From CAJBIL01 sp044359525 (GTDB lineage Bacteria; Pseudomonadota; Gammaproteobacteria; Burkholderiales; Rhodocyclaceae): 64,000 nt of DNA. Shown piece after piece: positions 57,811 to 64,000 of the stretch; position 1 is the first letter of the stretch; every line of letters starts with the position of its first letter. A program made the position numbers and the translations under genes. The notes beneath the pieces were generated by a model that was not told the DNA's origin, ran no database searches, and was given only the letters and a program-made list of their open reading frames with translations. The stretch spans positions 1 through 64,000 of the forward strand of contig JBIKLY010000006.1 in the NCBI GenBank assembly GCA_044359525.1, given 5' to 3'.

Positions 57811-59241
57811 ATGAAAATTGTGATTCTCGGCGCCGGCCAGGTTGGTGCCAGCGTTGCCGAAAGCCTTGTCTCCGAAGACAATGACATCACCATTGTCGAT
57901 CGTGACCCGGTGCGTTTGGCTTACCTTCAGGATCGCCTGGATCTGCGTACCGTGACCGGTAACGCCGCGTATCCGTCAACGCTGCGCGATGCCGGGGCGG
58001 AAGACGCTGATCTGCTGATTGCCGTCACGGAAAGCGATCAAACCAATCTCGTGGCCTGCAAGATCGCCCATAGCGTCTTCAATGTGCCCAAACGCATCGC
58101 CCGGCTGCGGTCAGCCGACTTTCTGGAGAGCGAAACCTTGCTTTCGCCAGAGAACTTTGCCGTGGACTTTGCGATTTGTCCGGAACAGGTGATCACCGAC
58201 TACATCATCCGGTTGATCGAGTTCCCCGAGGCGCTGCAAGTGCTTTCCTTTGCCAAGGGACGCCTCGCATTGGTTGCCGTGCGCGCCTATTCAGGCGGCC
58301 TGCTGGTTGGCAAACCAATCAAGGAAATGCGCGAGCACCTGTCGGGCGGTGTTGACGCCCGGATCGCCGCTATTTTTCGTCGCGACCGGCCAATCCCACC
58401 GACTGGCGATACGCTGATCGAGGATGGTGACGAGGTTTTTTTGTTGGCTGCCGAGGAGCATATTCGGCCTGCCCTGCGCGAAATGCGGCGAATGCTGACC
58501 CCGGTTCAGCGCGTCATGATTGCCGGCGGCGGAAATGTTGGTCTGCGGGTCGCGCAAGCGCTCGAAAAGAATTATGAGGTCAAGGTCGTGGAAGGTGGGT
58601 GGCAGCGTGCCGAAGTTCTCGCCAATACCCTGAAGTCCTCGCTGGTGCTGTGCGGCGAAGTGACGGATGAGGATCTGTTGCAACAGGAAGCGATCGACGA
58701 GATGGATCTCTTCCTGGCGCTGACCAACGACGATGAAGATAACATCATGGCCGCCTCGCTGGCCAAACGTCTCGGCTGCAAGCGCGTGGTCGCCCTGATC
58801 AATCGCCGCGCCTATGCTGATCTGGTGCAGGGCGGGCCGATCGACATTGCCATTTCACCGGCGCAAGTTTCGATCGGGACATTGCTTGCCCACGTCCGGC
58901 ACGGCGACGTGGCGCAGGTGCACAGTCTGCGGCGCGGTGCGGCGGAAGCGCTGGAAATCGTGGTGCATGGCGACGAGAAGAGCTCGAAAGTGGTCGGCAG
59001 GCGGATTGGTGATTTGCCGGTGATTCCGGGCGCAATCATCGCCGCCATCGTGCGCAACCTTGATAAGCTTGAAGACATCCGCTACCGGGGAATGGCGATG
59101 GAGAAGCGCAAGGGGCACGTGGTGATCGGTCATAAAGATGAAGTGATTCAGACCGACGACCATGTGATAATTTTTTGCATGAACAAAAAAGTCGTCAAAA
59201 AAGTGGAAAAGCTCTTCGAAGTCGGCTTCCACTTTTTCTGA
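57811..59241 (+). CDS. trkA: K+ uptake regulator TrkA
   Basis: Cytoplasmic NAD(H)-binding gating protein of the Trk potassium system, 476 residues. Two RCK/Rossmann units are visible: MKIVILGAGQVGASVAE at the start and MIAGGGNVGLRVAQALEK midway, each with a TrkA-C part. AGGAGAATTAA precedes the ATG. It lies 9 nt before trkH and 32 nt after ntrX. Confidence 0.96.
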   Translation: MKIVILGAGQVGASVAESLVSEDNDITIVDRDPVRLAYLQDRLDLRTVTGNAAYPSTLRDAGAEDADLLIAVTESDQTNLVACKIAHSVFNVPKRIARLRSADFLESETLLSPENFAVDFAICPEQVITDYIIRLIEFPEALQVLSFAKGRLALVAVRAYSGGLLVGKPIKEMREHLSGGVDARIAAIFRRDRPIPPTGDTLIEDGDEVFLLAAEEHIRPALREMRRMLTPVQRVMIAGGGNVGLRVAQALEKNYEVKVVEGGWQRAEVLANTLKSSLVLCGEVTDEDLLQQEAIDEMDLFLALTNDDEDNIMAASLAKRLGCKRVVALINRRAYADLVQGGPIDIAISPAQVSIGTLLAHVRHGDVAQVHSLRRGAAEALEIVVHGDEKSSKVVGRRIGDLPVIPGAIIAAIVRNLDKLEDIRYRGMAMEKRKGHVVIGHKDEVIQTDDHVIIFCMNKKVVKKVEKLFEVGFHFF

Positions 59242-59250
59242 AAAACGGTC

Positions 59251-60705
59251 ATGCAGCGCTACTACCCCGTTATCCGCGTTCTTTCCCTGGTCATCTTCAT
59301 GTTCGGCCTGACCATGCTGCTGCCGCTCGGGTTGTCGTGGGCCATGCAGGATGGCGCAGAGGGCGCTTTCGACGAAGCCATTCTGCTGACGCTCGGTACG
59401 GGCCTCGGCCTGTGGTACGCAACACGTAACGAAAAACGTGACCTGACGATTCGCGATGGCTTCCTGATGGTTGCGCTGGTGTGGACGGTGTTGCCGATCT
59501 ACGCTTCCCTGCCGCTGATCATCCAGATTGACGCGAGCTTTACCGATGCCTATTTCGAAGCCGTTTCCGGTCTCACGACAACCGGGGCAACGGTCTTTGA
59601 GGGGCTCGACAACATGCCGATCTCGATCAACTTCTGGCGGACCCAACTGGTCTGGCTGGGCGGCATGGGGCTGATCGTGCTCGCTGTGGCGATCCTGCCG
59701 CTGCTCGGTATTGGCGGCCGGCAGATGTTCAAGGCCGAGACACCCGGGCCGATGAAGGATTCAAAGATGACGCCGCGCCTGGCCCAGACGGCAAAGGGGC
59801 TGTGGGTGGTTTATTCCTTGATCACCATTTGCTGCATCCTGAGCTTTCGCTGGGCCGGCATGACCTGGCTGGACGCCATCATGCATTCGTTTTCGACCAT
59901 GGGTCTGGGCGGATTTTCCAGCCATGATGCAAGTTTTGGCTATTTCGACTCGCCGGCCATTGAAGCCGTCTGCATTTTCTTCATGTTGCTTGCCGGGATG
60001 AACTTTGCGACACACTTCGTGGCGCTTTCCGGTCGCTCGTTTCGCCCCTATATCCATGATCCCGAGGCCAAATGGTTTCTGATCGTGACTATTGGCAGCG
60101 TCGTCGGCATCGCCATTTTTCTTGATGTACACGGGGTCTATTCCGGCTTTTCCGAAGCCTTGCGCTTCTCGGCGTTCAATGTCGTCTCAATTGCCACGAC
60201 GACCGGTTTTGCCAATACCGATTACAACCTGTGGCCGTTCTTTGCGCCGCTGTGGATGTTGTTCCTGTGCAGTTTCGCGACCAGCGCCGGATCAACGGGC
60301 GGTGGCATCAAGATGATCCGCGCCATGCTGCTCTACAAGCAGGTTTACCGCGAGTTGATCCGTGCCATGCATCCGAACGCCGTGCATCCGGTCAAAATAG
60401 GCACCACCGTGATGCCGAACAACATCCTGTTCGCCGTGTTGGCCTTCGCTTTCATGTACATGGTCAGCATTGTCACAATGACGCTGGTTCTGTCGTTCAG
60501 CGGTCTGGAAATCATCACCGCATTTTCCGCCGTGGTTGCCAGCATCAACAATACCGGCCCCGGGCTGAATCAGGTCGGGCCGGCCGCCAATTTCGGGGTG
60601 TTGACTGACTTTCAGACCTGGGTATGCACCTTCGCCATGCTCCTTGGCCGCCTTGAAATATTCACCCTTTTGGTGGTCATGACGCCGGCCTTCTGGCGCA
60701 AGTAG
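59251..60705 (+). CDS. trkH: K+ transporter membrane subunit TrkH
   Basis: 484-residue K+ channel-like transporter with about ten membrane segments and four P-loop-like selectivity segments (for example SGLTTTGATVFEGLDN, SFSTMGLGGFSSHD, ATTTGFANTDY). It partners with TrkA. Length matches the family. Confidence 0.96.
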   Translation: MQRYYPVIRVLSLVIFMFGLTMLLPLGLSWAMQDGAEGAFDEAILLTLGTGLGLWYATRNEKRDLTIRDGFLMVALVWTVLPIYASLPLIIQIDASFTDAYFEAVSGLTTTGATVFEGLDNMPISINFWRTQLVWLGGMGLIVLAVAILPLLGIGGRQMFKAETPGPMKDSKMTPRLAQTAKGLWVVYSLITICCILSFRWAGMTWLDAIMHSFSTMGLGGFSSHDASFGYFDSPAIEAVCIFFMLLAGMNFATHFVALSGRSFRPYIHDPEAKWFLIVTIGSVVGIAIFLDVHGVYSGFSEALRFSAFNVVSIATTTGFANTDYNLWPFFAPLWMLFLCSFATSAGSTGGGIKMIRAMLLYKQVYRELIRAMHPNAVHPVKIGTTVMPNNILFAVLAFAFMYMVSIVTMTLVLSFSGLEIITAFSAVVASINNTGPGLNQVGPAANFGVLTDFQTWVCTFAMLLGRLEIFTLLVVMTPAFWRK

Positions 60706-60764
60706 ACGATAAAAGGCGATAATTACGCCTTCCCAGCGAATTCCCCTTTCCGGCGGAGCAAAAC

Positions 60765-61841
60765 GTGACCCGACCCCGCAACGACAATTTCCTGCGCGCC
60801 CTGCTCAAGGAGCCGACCGACCATACGCCCTTGTGGCTGATGCGTCAGGCCGGCCGCTATTTACCCGAGTACTGCGAAACGCGCAAACGTGCCGGCAGCT
60901 TCCTGCAGTTGTGCAAGAATCCCGCGATGGCTTGCGAGGTGACCTTGCAGCCGCTCGCCCGCTATGACCTGGATGCGGCGATCCTGTTTTCCGACATTCT
61001 GACCGTTCCCGATGCGATGGGTCTGGGCCTTTACTTCACCGAAGGCGAAGGGCCGAAATTCGAGCGTCCGCTGCGCGAGGAATGGGCGATTCGCGATCTG
61101 ACCGTCCCCGATCCTTACGATCATCTGCGCTATGTGATGGACGGCGTTTCCGAAATCCGCCGTGCGCTGGATAATTCGGTGCCCCTGATCGGCTTTTCAG
61201 GCAGCCCTTATACGCTTGCCTGTTACATGGTCGAAGGCGCTTCGAGCAGCGATTATCGCCACGTCAAGACCATGATGTACGACCGGCCGGATCTGATGCA
61301 TCGAATCCTGTCGGTGACTGCAGACGCAGTGATCGCTTACTTGAACGCCCAGATCGAATCCGGCGCACAGGCCGTGATGATTTTCGATTCCTGGGGAGGT
61401 GGCCTTTCGGCGGCGGCCTATCAGGAGTTTTCGCTGCACTACATGCGGCGTATCGTCGCCGGCCTGATCAAGGAAAAAGACGGCGAGCGCATCCCGTCGA
61501 TTGTTTTCACCAAAGGCGGCGGTCTGTGGCTGGAGTCGATTGCCGATATCGGTTGCGACGCAATCGGTCTCGACTGGACGATCGATATCGGCGAGGCGCG
61601 CCGACGCGTGGGCGACAAGGTGGCCTTGCAGGGCAACCTTGATCCGAACGTGTTGTTCGCTTCCCCCGATAAAATCGCGGCTGAAACGAAAAAAGTGCTC
61701 GACAGCTACGGTTCGGGTGACACCGGCCACGTGTTCAATCTGGGGCACGGCATTTCGCAGTTTACGCCGCCGGATCATGTCACGACGCTGGTCAATACCG
61801 TGCACGAGTACAGCAAAACACTGCGCAGCAAGGCAAAATAA
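60765..61841 (+). CDS. hemE: Uroporphyrinogen decarboxylase
   Basis: Heme-pathway enzyme that converts uroporphyrinogen III to coproporphyrinogen III; 358 residues. The N-terminal signature [15 protein letters not shown] and the [16 protein letters not shown] block are clear. The start is a GTG at 60765 with GGCGGAGCAAAAC upstream. A hairpin AGGCAAAAT/ATTTTGCCT (61831-61850) overlaps the stop and may terminate it. Confidence 0.98.
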   Translation: MTRPRNDNFLRALLKEPTDHTPLWLMRQAGRYLPEYCETRKRAGSFLQLCKNPAMACEVTLQPLARYDLDAAILFSDILTVPDAMGLGLYFTEGEGPKFERPLREEWAIRDLTVPDPYDHLRYVMDGVSEIRRALDNSVPLIGFSGSPYTLACYMVEGASSSDYRHVKTMMYDRPDLMHRILSVTADAVIAYLNAQIESGAQAVMIFDSWGGGLSAAAYQEFSLHYMRRIVAGLIKEKDGERIPSIVFTKGGGLWLESIADIGCDAIGLDWTIDIGEARRRVGDKVALQGNLDPNVLFASPDKIAAETKKVLDSYGSGDTGHVFNLGHGISQFTPPDHVTTLVNTVHEYSKTLRSKAK

Positions 61842-62192
61842 ATTTTGCCTCTCCTGTTGACTTATCAACAGAATTTGCTTCGCTGTCGTAAAACTGTAGC
61901 AAGTTTCAAACAAATCATAGGTATAGGCTTAAGCCAATGATTTTTAAAGATTATTTTCGTGCTCTTTTTTGCGGCAAAGTGTTAAAAACCCTTGCAGGGA
62001 CGGGGCTTGGGAAGAAATTTGGTGATTCATCCACAGACTTATCCACAGAAATTGTGAACAACTATAAAAGTCTAGCTGGGTGAATGAGTTACGTGATTTT
62101 CCAAGAACCGGCGCGAGCTTTGCGAGCTAACTGAGCCGCGTAAATATTGGCTTTTAGCCACTTTCTATATCGAACGTCATAGACAGGCCCCG
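61842..62192. other. Gene-free hemE-priA region with DnaA boxes
   Basis: A 351-bp AT-rich gap without a gene. It holds TTATCAACA (61862-61870, one mismatch), TCATCCACA (62027-62035, one mismatch) and a perfect TTATCCACA (62039-62047). The latter two are 12 bp apart in the same direction. CTGTTGA/TCAACAG (61854-61871) is a short palindrome around the first box. It probably includes the priA promoter. Confidence 0.7.
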
Positions 62193-64000
62193 ATGCAAAT
62201 TGCCCGCGTCGCGCTCGATGTTCCTTTGCATCGTTTTTTTGATTACCTGATACCGGCAGGTGAGCTGTTGTCGGCAGCCGATATTGGCTGTCGGGTACGC
62301 GTTCCCTTCGGTCGGCGCTCCAGAATCGGCGTCATTGTCGAGGTCCTCGCAGAAAGCGATCATCCGCTCGCGCAGCTCAAACCCGTCGAAGAGATACTGC
62401 GCGATTTGCCGCCCTTGCCCGCCGACTGGTTCCGCCTCGCCGAATTCTGCGCGGCCTACTATCAGGCGCCGCTGGGCGAAGTGATGCTATCCACCCTGCC
62501 GGCTGGTTTGCGCCGCATTGACCCGCCCAAGGCGCGGGTCGGCCAGCGTGTGCCCAAGCTTGCACCGGCGCAGACTGCGCCTGCGCTCACGGCCGAGCAA
62601 CAGCAAGCCCTGGCGACAATTACCGGGGCCGGTCCGGGGTTCAACGCCTATCTGTTGCACGGCGTGACCGGCAGCGGCAAGACCGAGGTTTACCTGCGCC
62701 TCATCGAACGTGCGCTGGCCGCCGGTCAACAGACGCTGCTGCTGGTCCCGGAAATCAACCTGACACCGCAGCTGGAAAGCCGCGTCGCGGCGCGTTTTCC
62801 CGAGGCCGGGCTGGTCAGTCTGCACAGCGAGCTGACCGAAGCGGCGCGCAGCCGCAACTGGCGGGCTGCGCTTGAAGGTCGGGCGCGCATCATCCTCGGC
62901 ACCCGGCTGGCGGTTTTCACACCCTTGCCTGAACTCGGCCTGATCGTCGTCGATGAAGAGCATGATTCGTCGTTCAAGCAGCAGGACGGCATGCGCTACT
63001 CGGCGCGCGATGTCGCCGTTTTTCGTGCACGTGAACGCGGCATTCCGATCGTCCTCGGTTCGGCAACACCCTCGCTCGAAAGCTGGGCCAATGCCACCGA
63101 TAGCCGTACGCGCGGTCGCTACACCCTGCTCACCCTGCACGAGCGGGCGGTTGAAAACGCCCGTCTGCCGGTCGTTCAGCGCATCGACACGCGTCTGGAG
63201 AAGTTGCAGGACGGACTTTCCGGCGCCCTCTTGCTGGCCATCGAAAAACGTCTGGCGCGCGGTGAGCAGAGTCTGGTTTTTCTCAACCGGCGCGGTTACG
63301 CACCGGTACTGGCCTGCGCTGCCTGCGGCTGGGTCTCGCGCTGCACCCGCTGCGCCGCCAATCTGGTGCTGCATCTGGCCGACGGTCGCCTGCGTTGCCA
63401 TCATTGCGGTTTTGAAAGCCGCGTGCCGAAGCATTGCCCGACTTGCGGCAATCAGGACATTCACCCCTTCGGGCGCGGTACGCAGCGTCTCGAAGAAGTG
63501 CTGGCGACGCGTTTCCCGCAGGCGCGGATTCTGCGCGTTGATCGCGATTCGGCGAAAAGCCGTAAGCAGTGGGAGGCGCTGGTCGAGAAAATTCACGGTG
63601 GCGAGGCCGATATTCTGGTCGGTACGCAAATGCTCGCCAAAGGCCACGATTTCCCGAAACTGACGCTGGTTGGCGCGATCGGCCCCGATGCGGCGCTCTT
63701 TGCCGCTGACTGGCGTGCGGCAGAACGGCTGTTTGCCCAGCTGATGCAGGTTGCCGGCCGCGCCGGTCGTGCCGAACTGCCGGGTGAGGTGCTGATCCAG
63801 ACGCAGTTTCCCGAGCATCCCCTGTATGCCGCGCTGGTTCGTCATGACTACCCGGCGTTTGCTGCCGCGCAACTGAAGGAGCGCGAGCAGGCCGGTTTCC
63901 CGCCCTACGCCTATCAGGCCATGCTGCGCGCCGAAGCGCCGCAGATGGCCGACGCCCTGGCTTTCCTGGCCACGGCCCGTGCCTGGCCGGCGGCCGAAAC
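62193..64000 (+). CDS. priA: Primosomal helicase PriA (3' end outside the window)
   Basis: 3'-5' helicase that restarts stalled forks. About 602 residues are present of about 730. The N-terminal domain starts MQIARVALDVPLHRFFDYLI. Walker A is GVTGSGKTEVY and the helicase motif II is VVDEEHDSSFK. The Zn-binding Cys cluster is complete (CAACGWVSRC, CHHCGF, CPTCGN). DnaA boxes lie upstream. Confidence 0.97.
   Translation, partial: MQIARVALDVPLHRFFDYLIPAGELLSAADIGCRVRVPFGRRSRIGVIVEVLAESDHPLAQLKPVEEILRDLPPLPADWFRLAEFCAAYYQAPLGEVMLSTLPAGLRRIDPPKARVGQRVPKLAPAQTAPALTAEQQQALATITGAGPGFNAYLLHGVTGSGKTEVYLRLIERALAAGQQTLLLVPEINLTPQLESRVAARFPEAGLVSLHSELTEAARSRNWRAALEGRARIILGTRLAVFTPLPELGLIVVDEEHDSSFKQQDGMRYSARDVAVFRARERGIPIVLGSATPSLESWANATDSRTRGRYTLLTLHERAVENARLPVVQRIDTRLEKLQDGLSGALLLAIEKRLARGEQSLVFLNRRGYAPVLACAACGWVSRCTRCAANLVLHLADGRLRCHHCGFESRVPKHCPTCGNQDIHPFGRGTQRLEEVLATRFPQARILRVDRDSAKSRKQWEALVEKIHGGEADILVGTQMLAKGHDFPKLTLVGAIGPDAALFAADWRAAERLFAQLMQVAGRAGRAELPGEVLIQTQFPEHPLYAALVRHDYPAFAAAQLKEREQAGFPPYAYQAMLRAEAPQMADALAFLATARAWPAAE

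Noticed and set aside
61842..62192. hemE-priA DnaA boxes as the main replication origin
   Set aside because: Fewer boxes than the dnaA-dnaN gap and no reversal of gene polarity here; the dnaA-dnaN region is the better origin.
62487..63872. Open frame of 461 codons on the minus strand opposite priA
   Set aside because: Shadow of priA, whose helicase motifs and Zn cluster read through on the plus strand.

Overview
This is the replication-origin region of a GC-rich betaproteobacterial chromosome, most likely a member of the Rhodocyclales (Dechloromonas/Azonexus/Propionivibrio/Accumulibacter-like). The taxonomic call is an inference. It rests on the order atp operon - parBA - rsmG - mnmG, then mnmE - yidC - yidD - rnpA - rpmH - dnaA - dnaN - gyrB, and on the block dprA - LysM - def - fmt ... 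rsmB - DUF4390 - ntrYX - trkAH - hemE - priA. All assignments were made by reading the sequence; no database was searched.

Layout. 1-6.7 kb, minus strand: atpH (cut by the window edge), atpF, atpE, atpB, atpI, then parB, parA, rsmG, mnmG. 6.9-11.7 kb, plus strand: OxyR-type promoter, ahpC, ahpF, a degenerate LexA/CI-like regulator and a CheY-TPR protein. 11.8-16.7 kb, minus: a branched-chain amino acid-type ABC transporter with a fused LivM-LivG subunit; then a TauE-like permease. 17.5-21.4 kb, minus: mnmE, yidC, yidD, rnpA, rpmH. 21.4-27 kb, plus: dnaA, oriC, dnaN, gyrB. Most genes left of oriC are on the minus strand and most genes right of it are on the plus strand, so most are co-directional with replication.

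27-41 kb is an accessory zone. It holds a PD-(D/E)XK/DUF5655 protein and a decayed type I restriction-modification locus. That locus retains an hsdS 3' fragment, an internally deleted hsdM and what looks like the first eight codons of hsdR. Intact passengers (AlbA/Schlafen-type ATPase, DUF5710 protein, RhuM) lie among these remnants, with a ~215-bp direct repeat. Beyond it lie trmA, a ccdAB toxin-antitoxin pair, a DEDDh exonuclease, a GST, a one-gene HipA-family kinase (YjjJ type), tag, a protein resembling an archaeo-eukaryotic primase without catalytic residues, and a divergent AAA ATPase.

41-64 kb returns to core genes: rsuA, a DsrE-like protein, oxyR, dps (OxyR promoter), topB, smg, dprA, a LysM protein, def, fmt, an S1/P1 nuclease coupled to a CDF metal transporter, rsmB, DUF4390, ntrY, an NtrX with a dead ATPase domain, trkA, trkH, hemE and priA (cut by the window end).

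Two regulatory networks can be read directly. (1) parA and parB are at 2.5-4.1 kb, and three parS-type sites lie at 24.45, 43.43 and 50.52 kb. (2) oxyR (41.9 kb) and two promoters, ahpCF and dps, carry 37-bp OxyR operators with the same layout. No rRNA, tRNA, CRISPR array, transposase or integrase was seen.
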